A stretch of DNA of 5,845 nt from Blastocatellia bacterium. GTDB lineage: Bacteria > Acidobacteriota > Blastocatellia > Pyrinomonadales > Pyrinomonadaceae. Location: the NCBI GenBank assembly GCA_003175865.1, contig PSRF01000179.1:1-5845 (forward strand), in the 5' to 3' direction. This document shows, one piece after another, positions 1 through 5,845 of the stretch (its first letter is position 1; each line of letters begins with the position of its first letter). The position numbers and the translations under genes were made by a program. The notes beneath the pieces were generated by a model. The model worked only from the letters and a program-made list of their open reading frames with translations. It was not told the DNA's origin and did no database searches.

Positions 1-422
1 CCACAATCAATCCGTTCGGCTTGCATGCGAGCAACATCGACTCAAGACATTTGTCAGGTTCAGCCAGATGAGTAAGAACAAACCGTGCATAAACGAGATC
101 ATATCCGCCGTCGTCCTGACACGTGGCTGCATCAGCGCAGCGAAACTCAACGTTTTCTAATCCGTTGTCCTCTGCGTCTTGCTGAGCCAATGCGAGAATC
201 TTTGAATCAAAAATCGATCCCGACAGCCTTACCCTTTGGCCCGACCAAACTTGCCATCAAGCGAGTGACATGGCCGCCGCCACAACCAACGTCAAGGCAC
301 TTCATTGTCTCGTAGAGGCCAACAGTCTTGAATAGTTGAGAGGTAGTGGGGTGCATCACCCGCGCGAGAAGGTTCAGCCGCTCCTTCCCTTCGCGTCCCC
401 CAGTGATTACGTAGCGGCTCAT
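1..422 (-). pseudogene. SAM-dependent methyltransferase, class I, frameshifted and cut by window edge
   Basis: This is the N-terminal part of a cytoplasmic class I (Rossmann-fold) methyltransferase using S-adenosylmethionine; the substrate cannot be told. From the chosen start MSRYVITGGREG, motif I is CLDVGCGGGHVT (residues 42-53), motif II is VGIDFDSK (68-74), the acidic adenine loop is EFRCADA (92-98), and the post-IV region is YDLVYARFVLTHLAEP (107-122). The frame breaks after GIDF: a run of five A on the plus strand (209-213) puts UGA directly after UUU. Dropping one base restores an uninterrupted frame of 69 codons to the window edge that carries motifs II to IV, so this was one gene. 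The open frame extends upstream to a TTG at 521, but the N-terminus beginning at 422 matches what I recall of related proteins (MSxYVIxGGxEGxERL), so I prefer it. A sequencing or assembly error, a real pseudogene, or +1 frameshifting could explain the break. The gene is divergent from the SnoaL-like gene. Confidence 0.8.
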
Positions 423-474
423 GGATATTTGCGTTTGCCTCGTAAAACGATCGGGTTCTTTCCTTGCAGATCGA

Positions 475-503
475 TTGAAAATATTAGCCGAACGACTTAC
501 AGT
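475..503 (+). promoter_or_regulatory. candidate sigma70-type promoter for the SnoaL-like gene
   Basis: TTGAAA at 475-480 (one mismatch to TTGACA) and TACAGT at 498-503 (two mismatches to TATAAT) are separated by exactly 17 nt, in the divergent gap between the methyltransferase start (422) and the SnoaL-like start (562). The -10 box ends 58 nt before the ATG, leaving room for a short leader. Another AT-rich hexamer, TAAAAT at 513-518, lacks a matching -35. This is a pattern match only. Confidence 0.3.
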
Positions 504-561
504 CGCACTTCCTAAAATCAAGATCTCTCACCCATTTTGAACGGACTGGGACAAGTCTCGC

Positions 562-963
562 ATGGATCTCGCAGCAATGAAAGAATTCGCAAGACGCTAC
601 ACTGCTGCCTGGTGCAGTCAAAATGCAGCCAGCGTTGCGTCCTTCTTTTCTGAGGTCGGCTCACTCAAGATCAACGATGGACCATCTTCAGTCGGACGAG
701 AGGCGCTCACAGCGGTGGCTCAAGATTTTATGACTGCGTTCCCGGATATGGTTGTCCAGATGGACGGACTTGAACGTCTTCAGGGCGGATACATCTACAG
801 GTGGACCTTAATTGGCACGAACATAGGTCCAAACGGTAGCGGCAATCGCGTTCGCATAAGTGGATACGAAGAATGGACAATGGACGCTGACGGTTTGATT
901 GCACGCTCGCTCGGACATTTTGACGAACAGGAATATCAACGTCAGTTACAGAAACACAACTGA
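562..963 (+). CDS. SnoaL-like / NTF2-fold family protein
   Basis: This 133-residue protein has the size and pattern of a single SnoaL-like (nuclear transport factor 2 superfamily) domain, a small cone-shaped alpha+beta barrel with a ligand pocket. What shows this: an N-terminal helix with YTAAWCSQNAASVASFFS (13-30), followed by a 'GREALTAV' segment (46-52), the FPDM turn (60-63), a central strand pair YRWTLIGTNIGPNGSG (79-94), and the closing strands ISGYEEWTMDADGLI (99-113), ending in HFDEQEYQRQL. In the family the fold serves polyketide cyclases, ketosteroid isomerase-like enzymes, and many proteins of unknown role. No catalytic residue set can be assigned here, so the substrate is unknown. 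There is no signal peptide, so it is probably cytoplasmic. The start is the first ATG of the frame; the upstream ribosome site is weak (GGGAC about 9 nt before). It is followed by the inverted repeat and then the epimerase gene. Confidence 0.85.
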   Translation: MDLAAMKEFARRYTAAWCSQNAASVASFFSEVGSLKINDGPSSVGREALTAVAQDFMTAFPDMVVQMDGLERLQGGYIYRWTLIGTNIGPNGSGNRVRISGYEEWTMDADGLIARSLGHFDEQEYQRQLQKHN

Positions 964-980
964 TTTTCGAGCCGTAAATG

Positions 981-1072
981 CTGGGAGCGCAGGCGTCCTC
1001 GCCTGCTTACTTCGCTGAAAATTCAAAACGAGTTAATCGAAAGCAAGCAGGCGAGGACGCCTGCGCTCCCAG
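981..1072. repeat. REP-doublet-like element: 28-bp perfect inverted repeat with nested hairpins
   Basis: Arms at 981-1008 and 1045-1072 are perfect reverse complements over 28 bp, with a 36-nt spacer. Each arm also contains its own palindrome: GCAGGCG-TCCT-CGCCTGC at 989-1006 and GCAGGCG-AGGA-CGCCTGC at 1047-1064 (7-bp stem, 4-nt loop). GGAG stands one base outside the small hairpin in the left arm (984-987), and the same holds on the opposite strand in the right arm. A GGAG/GTAG tetranucleotide followed by a short hairpin, arranged as an inverted pair, is the architecture of REP sequences mobilised by RAYT (TnpA_REP) transposases and called REPIN or BIME. No transposase gene lies in the window, so it would be a non-autonomous copy. 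There is no T-tract after either arm, so it is not a canonical intrinsic terminator, although the folded RNA could still affect expression or mRNA stability. Confidence 0.75.
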
Positions 1073-1083
1073 TATCGCAAACA

Positions 1084-2142
1084 GTGAAACTACTCATCAT
1101 CGGTGGAACAATATTCCTGGGTCGTCATCTTGCCGCGGCCGCGATTGCGCGCGGGGCTGAGGTCACACTCTTTAATCGCGGCAACCATCCAACAATTGGT
1201 TCAACACAAATCGAAACGATTAAAGGCGACCGCAATTACGATCTCCACGAACTCAAAGGTCGCCGTTGGGATGCAGTGATAGATACTTGTGGGTACCTGC
1301 CTCGCAGTGTGAATACTTCGGCAGAAGTATTGTCAGATTCAGTCGACGTCTACACCTTCATTTCCAGTCAGTCTGTTTATGTAAACGTTAGTGCACCGGG
1401 AGTAGACGAAAGTGCTCCGCTTGCTACGCTGACGGATGAACAGCTTGAAGAAGCAAATGCAATTGACGCATCGGGTCCATCGTCAGTGAATTACGGCAAA
1501 CTGTATGGCGGATTAAAAGCACTGTGCGAACAGACAGTAGAAACCGTCATGGCCAACCGAGTGTTAACAATTCGCCCAGGATTGATTGTCGGTCCAAATG
1601 ATCCGACTGATAGGTTCACGTATTGGGTAGTGCGTGTCGCTCGAGGTGGCGAAGTGTTAGCTCCGGATTCGCCGGCCACCTATTTGCAGTTCATTGATGT
1701 GCGCGATCTCGCCGAGTGGATCTTGCGAATGGTCGAACAGAAAAGGACCGGTACGTATAACGCAACGAGTCCAGCGGGAAGTCTGACGATGGGAGATCTG
1801 TTTCAGGAATGTAAAGAGGTGAGCAACAGTGACGCATTCTTTACCTGGGTCAGTGAAGACTTTCTTCTGCAACAACCAGTGATGGCCTGGACCGAGATGC
1901 CACTATGGTTACCAAGGCAAGGTGCGCCACATTTAAATGGCTTTATGTTCATCAACTGTAGTAAAGCTCTTACTACAGGACTCACCTTTCGTTCATTGAC
2001 CACTACGGTCCACGACACGTTAGCCTGGTACAGGAGTGAGCCGTCGGATAATGATTTAAAAGCTGGTATTAAAGAAGACCGGGAATGTGCATTGCTGAGC
2101 AACTGGCATGAGAGCCAGGCTCAATCGAGTAATACGGCTTAG
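1084..2142 (+). CDS. NAD-dependent epimerase/dehydratase family protein (extended SDR)
   Basis: A 352-residue cytoplasmic extended short-chain dehydrogenase/reductase. The N-terminal Rossmann fold starts at residue 1 with LLIIGGTIFLGRHLA (3-17, the dinucleotide glycine motif; family members usually read GGTRFLG). Next come LFNRG (29-33, end of beta-2 that selects the cofactor ribose), a GDR at 48-50, FISSQSVY (92-99, catalytic Ser/Thr region), and YGGLK (141-145, the YxxxK catalytic pair). RPGLIVGPND (164-173) and FIDVRDLA (203-210) mark the substrate domain. The C-terminal KALTTGLTFR...TLAWYRS is typical for this group. The family oxidises, reduces or epimerises sugar nucleotides and related compounds; the substrate cannot be read from sequence. 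GTG at 1084 is chosen because it places the glycine motif at the usual N-terminal distance. There is no clear Shine-Dalgarno sequence, and the inverted repeat ends only 11 nt upstream. The last ~35 residues are hydrophilic and probably unstructured. Confidence 0.9.
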   Translation: MKLLIIGGTIFLGRHLAAAAIARGAEVTLFNRGNHPTIGSTQIETIKGDRNYDLHELKGRRWDAVIDTCGYLPRSVNTSAEVLSDSVDVYTFISSQSVYVNVSAPGVDESAPLATLTDEQLEEANAIDASGPSSVNYGKLYGGLKALCEQTVETVMANRVLTIRPGLIVGPNDPTDRFTYWVVRVARGGEVLAPDSPATYLQFIDVRDLAEWILRMVEQKRTGTYNATSPAGSLTMGDLFQECKEVSNSDAFFTWVSEDFLLQQPVMAWTEMPLWLPRQGAPHLNGFMFINCSKALTTGLTFRSLTTTVHDTLAWYRSEPSDNDLKAGIKEDRECALLSNWHESQAQSSNTA

Positions 2143-2178
2143 ATCGAAACCTTCGATAGAGATCCGCACATAGACATC

Positions 2179-3498
2179 ATGAGGTTTGGAAAATTCGATC
2201 GCACTGCTCTCGCTGCGATAATGATTTTTCTTACGACCGCGACGATCTTCCTCATCTCTCGTGTCCACCAAGTTGCAGATTCGAGTTATTCGATGCTTCT
2301 GAGTGAAAGCTTGCTGCATCATGGCAGTTTCACTCTCGACGCCTATGAAATTCCTCGCCTGTCACCTCAGCAGCAAGCTGGATATCTCTCGAATGGGCCG
2401 ATATATCAAATACAAATTGTCGGCGACCACCTCTACTACTACTTTCCTGCGGGCACTTCAGTACTTTCCCTGCCTTATGTCGCGGTAATGAATTTGTTTG
2501 GAATCTCTGCCGCAAATCCAGATGGCACGTACAATCGACACAATGAAGTCAGGATAGAAGCGAGCCTCGCTGCGTTGTTGATGGCCGCACTCTCAGCAGT
2601 AATTTTTTTGACTGCTCGGTTGTTGTTGCCGTTCTGGTGGAGTGTCGTCATCGCTTACGCCAGCGCATTTGGCACACAGATCTGGAGTACTTCATCCCGC
2701 GCCCTATGGTCTGACACCTGGGGAATCTTTCTTCTTGGTATCACTATTTGGATGCTCGTCGCGGTTGAATGCAAACGCTTTCAGTTGAGACCAGTTCTTC
2801 TCGCGACAGTCTGCGCGTGGATGTACTTCGCTCGTCCAACGTTCTCTATTCCCATTCTTGCAATCACGGTCTACGTCTTCATGTACCATCGCCAGGAACG
2901 CTTGAAATATCTTTTTACGGGTCTGGCGTGGTTGGCTCTTTTTGTTGGATTTTCCGAGTACCACTATGGACATTCCTTACCAAACTATTACTCCGCAAAT
3001 CGATTGAGTTTCGGCACGTTCGGAGTGGCACTTGCGGGAAACCTTATCAGCCCGTCGCGCGGTCTACTGGTCTTCGTACCCGTATTGATTTTTGTTGCTT
3101 ATTTGTTGATTCGTTATTGGCGAGAGACGACTCTGCCGCGCCTTCTCTTCATTAGCATTACTGTAATCGCGATTCATATCATCACGATTTCCGGCTTCAC
3201 ACCTTGGTGGGGTGGTCACTGTTTTGGACCACGATACAGTGCAGGATTAGTTCCATTTTTCGCGCTCCTGGGCATAATCGCGGTGAAATCGAAACTAACC
3301 AGAAGTTCAAACGAGGACATACGAGGGTGGAGCGTAGAATGGACCATTGGTCTTCTCTTACTGTTCACGAGCGTGCTGATAAATGCGGTGGGCTCAAACT
3401 CTCTTAAACCCCAAGCCTGGAATTTGATGCCGACGAATATTGACGAACATCCCGAGCGTGTGTGGGACTGGAAACATCCTCAGTTTCTACCGAGATGA
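2179..3498 (+). CDS. polytopic membrane protein, GT-C / PMT-like glycosyltransferase candidate
   Basis: A 439-residue inner-membrane protein. Hydrophobic segments appear near residues 9-27, 90-110, 126-150, 152-168, 180-196, 204-218, 220-236, 243-258, 282-311, 321-340, 354-369 and 387-404. After the first segment comes DSSYSMLLSESLLHHG (34-49), resembling the first periplasmic loop of GT-C glycosyltransferases (PMT/ArnT type), where an Asp is catalytic; D34 is the candidate here. Other recognisable pieces are NLISPSRGLLVFVP (288-301), WWGGHCFGPRYSAGLVPF (343-360) and the tail HPERVWDWKHPQFLP (424-438), which I recall from uncharacterised membrane proteins of acidobacteria and related phyla. 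Such enzymes transfer a sugar from a polyprenyl-phosphate donor on the outer face of the membrane; that role is inferred here. It follows the epimerase by 36 nt and may be co-transcribed. The upstream ribosome site is poor. Its stop overlaps a downstream ATG. Confidence 0.75.
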   Translation: MRFGKFDRTALAAIMIFLTTATIFLISRVHQVADSSYSMLLSESLLHHGSFTLDAYEIPRLSPQQQAGYLSNGPIYQIQIVGDHLYYYFPAGTSVLSLPYVAVMNLFGISAANPDGTYNRHNEVRIEASLAALLMAALSAVIFLTARLLLPFWWSVVIAYASAFGTQIWSTSSRALWSDTWGIFLLGITIWMLVAVECKRFQLRPVLLATVCAWMYFARPTFSIPILAITVYVFMYHRQERLKYLFTGLAWLALFVGFSEYHYGHSLPNYYSANRLSFGTFGVALAGNLISPSRGLLVFVPVLIFVAYLLIRYWRETTLPRLLFISITVIAIHIITISGFTPWWGGHCFGPRYSAGLVPFFALLGIIAVKSKLTRSSNEDIRGWSVEWTIGLLLLFTSVLINAVGSNSLKPQAWNLMPTNIDEHPERVWDWKHPQFLPR

Positions 3499-3656
3499 TT
3501 CCAAAAGAGAACCGCGAGCGTAGAGACCGGATGCTACAGTCAATTGCGGCGTTTAATGAGCTTGCCTCGAAATCAAAGTTGACCTTAGCATCGTTCGCTA
3601 ACCGCTCGGGGTGCTCCAGTCGAAGAGGTCATCATGCCTGGCAACCTCACATGTAA
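3495..3656 (+). CDS. possible small ORF translationally coupled to the membrane protein gene
   Basis: A 53-codon frame begins at an ATG that overlaps the previous stop as ATGA (3495-3498), the usual arrangement for translational coupling. The product starts MIPKENRERRDRML, continues with a helix-like stretch IAAFNELASKSKLTLASF, and ends in a Cys/Arg/His-rich tail (SGCSSRRGHHAWQPHM). It has no membrane segment and no family I recognise. The first half looks protein-like; the tail is less convincing. It may be a real small protein, the remnant of a longer gene lost upstream of cydA, or chance. Otherwise the stretch between the membrane protein stop and cydA holds only the palindrome and the cydA ribosome site. 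Confidence 0.25.
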   Translation: MIPKENRERRDRMLQSIAAFNELASKSKLTLASFANRSGCSSRRGHHAWQPHM

Positions 3657-3689
3657 AGCTGGCTAGGGTCTTTGATCCATTCTCGTTCT

Positions 3690-3701
3690 ATTCAATTGAA
3701 T
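3690..3701. promoter_or_regulatory. 12-bp perfect palindrome upstream of cydA, candidate operator
   Basis: ATTCAATTGAAT is a perfect dyad centred 42 nt before the cydA ATG. It is flanked by imperfectly matching CTA...TAG (3688-3690 and 3704-3706), giving a longer AT-rich dyad of about 19 bp. cyd operons are commonly controlled by oxygen or redox regulators, so an operator here would be sensible. The sequence does not match the FNR (TTGAT-N4-ATCAA) or Rex (TTGTGAA-N4-TTCACAA) consensus. I found no convincing -35/-10 pair around it. Confidence 0.3.
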
Positions 3702-3724
3702 GATAGAGTCAGGTAACTTTTCTT

Positions 3725-3728
3725 GGAG
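3725..3728 (+). promoter_or_regulatory. ribosome binding site of cydA
   Basis: GGAG lies 9 nt before the ATG at 3738. It is the first strong Shine-Dalgarno on this strand of the window and fixes the cydA start, which also gives the expected CydA N-terminus with the haem histidine at residue 19. Confidence 0.7.
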
Positions 3729-3737
3729 CTCTCCTAA

Positions 3738-5099
3738 ATGGACAACGCACTTATCATTCACCGTCTCCACTTCGCCTTCACCATCACCTATCACTATTTG
3801 TTTCCTCAGCTAACAATGGGGCTTGCTCCGTTAATCGCGATCTTCAAATCACTGGCGTTGTGGAAGGGAGACGACAAGTTCAATCACGCCGCACGCTTCT
3901 GGGGAAAGATCTTTGCCATTAATTTTTTGTTTGGAGTTATCACTGGCGTGCCGATGGAGTTTCAGTTCGGAACCAACTGGGCTCGATTCTCACAATACTC
4001 TGGAGGAGTGATAGCCACTGCACTCGCAATGGAAGGAGTGTTCGCGTTCTTTCTTGAGTCGTCGTTCCTGGGTGTGTTCTTGTTTGGCGAAAAGCGTTTT
4101 GGTCAGAAGATCCATTGGCTGTCGGCGTTCATGGTCTTTGTTGGTTCATGGGTTTCCGGTTTTTTCATTATTGTTACCGACGCATGGATGCAACATCCTG
4201 TTGCTTATGAGATCGCTGCCGATGGTACGGCCCATCTGAACAGCTTTTGGTCATTACTCTTCAACGAGTGGGCACGCTGGCAATACCTGCACAACATGTC
4301 AGGCGCCGTCATCACCGGGTCATTCGCTATGGCTGCAACCGGCGCATACTACGTCTTATCAGGAAAACAACAAGAGTACGGCGCGCTGTTCCTTCGTCTT
4401 GGCGTGATGATCGCCACTATCGCCTCACTGTTTCAGATTTTTCCTACTGGTGATCGACAAGGCAAAATGATTACAGAAAATCAACCTGTAACTCTCGCTG
4501 CGATGGAGGGACTTTTCGAAACAGAATCAGGTGCGGGAATTGTGCTGGTGGGCCAACCCGATACCGATAAAATGAGACTCGACAACCCCATCCACATTCC
4601 AAAGGTACTAAGCTTTCTCACTTATCGTCACTGGGAAGCACAAGTAAAAGGGCTCAAAGAATTCCCGCGCGACCAATGGCCCGATAACATTCCGCTGCTT
4701 TATTACAGCTATCACATCATGGTTGGGTTGGGGACAATCTTTATCGCGATCATGTTAGCCGCCTCAGTACTGCTGTGGCGCAAGAAGCTCTTCACATCAA
4801 GATGGATGTTGTGGATTGTCATGTTGAGCTTCCCGTTTCCCTACATCGCAAACACAGCTGGTTGGATTACGGCTGAAGTTGGACGTCAACCATGGCTTGT
4901 TTACGGCTTGCTCAAAACTCACGCCGGTTATTCGGCTAACGTCTCGGCAGGAAATGGACTGTTTACTTTGCTCGGGTTTATGGGCATGTACACGGTGCTA
5001 AGCATCCTTTTCATTATTCTGATCTGGCGCGAAGTAAGTCATGGTCCAGCTTTCTTGAGCGGCGAGCAACCATACCCAGTTGGCACTCTTAATTCATGA
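3738..5099 (+). CDS. cydA: cytochrome bd-type quinol oxidase subunit I (CydA)
   Basis: CydA is the haem-carrying subunit of the inner-membrane bd oxidase, which oxidises quinol and reduces O2 to water, building proton motive force without pumping; it has high O2 affinity. At 453 residues it lacks the long C-terminal Q-loop insertion of E. coli CydA (522), so it is a short-Q-loop type. Seen by motif alignment: H19 (b595 side, YHYLFPQLTMG), E99 and E107 (AMEGVFAFFLES, same numbers as E. coli), H185 (YLHNMSGA, b558 ligand, E. coli H186), M328 (YHIMVGLG, b558 ligand, E. coli M393), and E380 with GRQPW (382-386; E. coli E445 and GRQPW). In the Q-loop, QPVTLAAMEG has E257 but T252 where E. coli has the quinol-site K252; H326 takes the place of R391. 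It has about nine membrane helices. Strong ribosome site; cydB follows after 15 nt, so the two form one operon. Confidence 0.98.
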   Translation: MDNALIIHRLHFAFTITYHYLFPQLTMGLAPLIAIFKSLALWKGDDKFNHAARFWGKIFAINFLFGVITGVPMEFQFGTNWARFSQYSGGVIATALAMEGVFAFFLESSFLGVFLFGEKRFGQKIHWLSAFMVFVGSWVSGFFIIVTDAWMQHPVAYEIAADGTAHLNSFWSLLFNEWARWQYLHNMSGAVITGSFAMAATGAYYVLSGKQQEYGALFLRLGVMIATIASLFQIFPTGDRQGKMITENQPVTLAAMEGLFETESGAGIVLVGQPDTDKMRLDNPIHIPKVLSFLTYRHWEAQVKGLKEFPRDQWPDNIPLLYYSYHIMVGLGTIFIAIMLAASVLLWRKKLFTSRWMLWIVMLSFPFPYIANTAGWITAEVGRQPWLVYGLLKTHAGYSANVSAGNGLFTLLGFMGMYTVLSILFIILIWREVSHGPAFLSGEQPYPVGTLNS

Positions 5100-5102
5100 G
5101 CG

Positions 5103-5107
5103 AGGAG
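5103..5107 (+). promoter_or_regulatory. ribosome binding site of cydB
   Basis: AGGAG begins 4 nt after the cydA stop and ends 7 nt before the cydB ATG at 5115, an ideal spacing. It supports tight translational pairing of the two oxidase subunits from one mRNA. Confidence 0.8.
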
Positions 5108-5114
5108 CAATAAT

Positions 5115-5845
5115 ATGGAAACAGTGTGGTTCATCCTCGTTGCTTTAATGTTGACAGCATATGTGGTGCTGGATGGATTCGACCTGGGCGCCGGAATTAT
5201 CAATTTGTTGGTGGCACGAAATCACGATGAGCGTCGAATCGTATTAAGAGCAATTGGCCCTGTTTGGGATGGCAACGAGGTTTGGTTGTTGGCTGCCGGC
5301 GGCGCGTTGTTCTTTGCTTTTCCGATGCTTTATGCGTCGAGCTTCAGTGGTTTCTATCTGCCGTTAATGATTGTTCTGTGGTTACTGATGATGCGCGGCG
5401 TCGGTGTGGAGCTGAGAGCGCACGTTAACGACCCGCTGTGGTGGTCGTTCTTCGATTTCATCTTTTCGGTTGCCAGTCTCATGCTGGCTATCTTCTTCGG
5501 TGCTGCAATTGGAAACGTGATTCGCGGAGTTCCACTCGATGCAAAAGGGTATTTCTTTGAACCTCTATGGACCAACTTCCGTGTCGGACAGAACACCGGA
5601 ATCCTGGATTGGTACTCGGTACTAACGGGCGTGTTAGCCCTGGTTACTTTGACTGTGCATGGTGCTCACTACATTGCACTCAAGACCGAAGGCGAACTTC
5701 ACAACAGATCTCAACGTGTTGCCTCGATCGGATGGTGGGCAGTCGTGCTGGCGACTGTGTTGAGTTTGATGGCGACGCTCTATGTGCGCGCGCAGGTGCT
5801 CGATAATTTCCGTCTGCGACCATGGGGATGGATTATTCCATTAGT
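5115..5845 (+). CDS. cydB: cytochrome bd-type quinol oxidase subunit II (CydB), 3' end beyond window
   Basis: CydB is the second core membrane subunit, pairing with CydA in a pseudo-symmetric heterodimer; it stabilises the haems and contributes a proton path. The frame is open from the ATG to the window edge, giving 243 residues of an expected 330-380. Seen: N-terminal helix METVWFILVALMLTAYVVLD, then LDGFDLGAG (19-27), GPVWDGNEVWLLAAGGALF (48-66; D52 corresponds to E. coli CydB D58), FSGFYLPLMIVLWLL (77-91), RGVGVELR (94-101), FGAAIGNVIRGVPL (128-141), and HGAHYIALKTEGEL (182-195). All are standard CydB landmarks, with no frameshift or missing motif in the visible part. Residue 21 is Gly and 22-23 Phe-Asp, matching the family's GFD motif. 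Whether a small CydX subunit or CydCD transporter genes follow cannot be seen. Confidence 0.97.
   Translation, partial: METVWFILVALMLTAYVVLDGFDLGAGIINLLVARNHDERRIVLRAIGPVWDGNEVWLLAAGGALFFAFPMLYASSFSGFYLPLMIVLWLLMMRGVGVELRAHVNDPLWWSFFDFIFSVASLMLAIFFGAAIGNVIRGVPLDAKGYFFEPLWTNFRVGQNTGILDWYSVLTGVLALVTLTVHGAHYIALKTEGELHNRSQRVASIGWWAVVLATVLSLMATLYVRAQVLDNFRLRPWGWIIPL

Noticed and set aside
85..315. Plus-strand open frame opposite the methyltransferase
   Set aside because: The minus strand carries clear methyltransferase motifs here; the plus-strand product has no recognisable features and an atypical Arg/Pro-rich composition.
422..521. N-terminal extension of the methyltransferase to a TTG at 521
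   Set aside because: The extra 33 residues look like translated promoter region, while the ATG at 422 gives the N-terminus expected for the family.
981..1072. Inverted repeat as an intrinsic terminator for the SnoaL-like gene
   Set aside because: The 36-nt loop and the absence of a T-tract after the right arm do not fit a rho-independent terminator; the nested hairpins fit a REP doublet better.
978..1160. A 60-codon open frame across the inverted repeat and into the epimerase gene
   Set aside because: Its first half is simply the translation of the repeat arms, and the second half is the epimerase gene in another frame; no ribosome site or protein-like character.
2143..2157. Small hairpin ATCGAA-ACC-TTCGAT right after the epimerase stop
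   Set aside because: Only six pairs, AT-containing, with no T-run following; short stems like this occur by chance and the next gene starts 22 nt later.
3499..3737. A sigma70 promoter for cydA (candidates TTGACC at 3579, TTGATC at 3672, TTGAAT at 3696)
   Set aside because: None has an acceptable -10 hexamer at 16-18 nt spacing.
5354..5806. Open frames overlapping cydB in other frames or on the minus strand
   Set aside because: They are shadows of cydB, which is open from 5115 to the window edge with all its family motifs.

Overview
The window looks like a chromosomal segment of a Gram-negative-type environmental bacterium with moderate GC. I lean towards Acidobacteriota, possibly Blastocatellia. 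The grounds are the style of the cytochrome bd subunits, the GT-C-like membrane protein, and a GC-rich inverted repeat ('GCAGGCG-TCCT-CGCCTGC' with a GGAG head) of a kind I associate with those genomes. This assignment is inference from memory, not from a database comparison.

Layout. (1) On the minus strand, running off the left edge, is a class I SAM-dependent methyltransferase whose frame is broken by one extra base in a run of five A (plus strand, 209-213). (2) Divergent from it at 562 is a small SnoaL-like/NTF2-fold protein. (3) Between this gene and the next, at 981-1072, sits a perfect 28-bp inverted repeat with a 36-nt spacer. Each arm is itself a short hairpin preceded by GGAG, the architecture of a REP doublet (REPIN/BIME). 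(4) An extended-SDR NAD-dependent epimerase/dehydratase starts with GTG just 11 nt after the repeat. It is followed after 36 nt by (5) a polytopic GT-C-like membrane protein, whose stop codon overlaps the ATG of (6) a possible 53-codon small ORF. (7) After a short leader with a 12-bp perfect palindrome come cydA and cydB, a cytochrome bd-type quinol oxidase operon; cydB runs off the right edge.

How the genes work together. Only cydA-cydB form a clear functional unit: the two core subunits of a membrane oxygen reductase that oxidises quinol and reduces O2 to water. They have good ribosome binding sites and a 15-nt gap. CydA has the short Q-loop, all haem ligands and the GRQPW motif, but a threonine where E. 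coli CydA has the quinol-site lysine K252. The genes at 562-3656 share a strand and could be one transcript, but their predicted activities do not add up to a recognisable pathway. I see no tRNA, rRNA, CRISPR array, insertion sequence, phage genes or defence system. The most notable non-coding item is the REP doublet; the most notable coding oddities are the methyltransferase frameshift at a UUU-UGA site and the Q-loop substitution.
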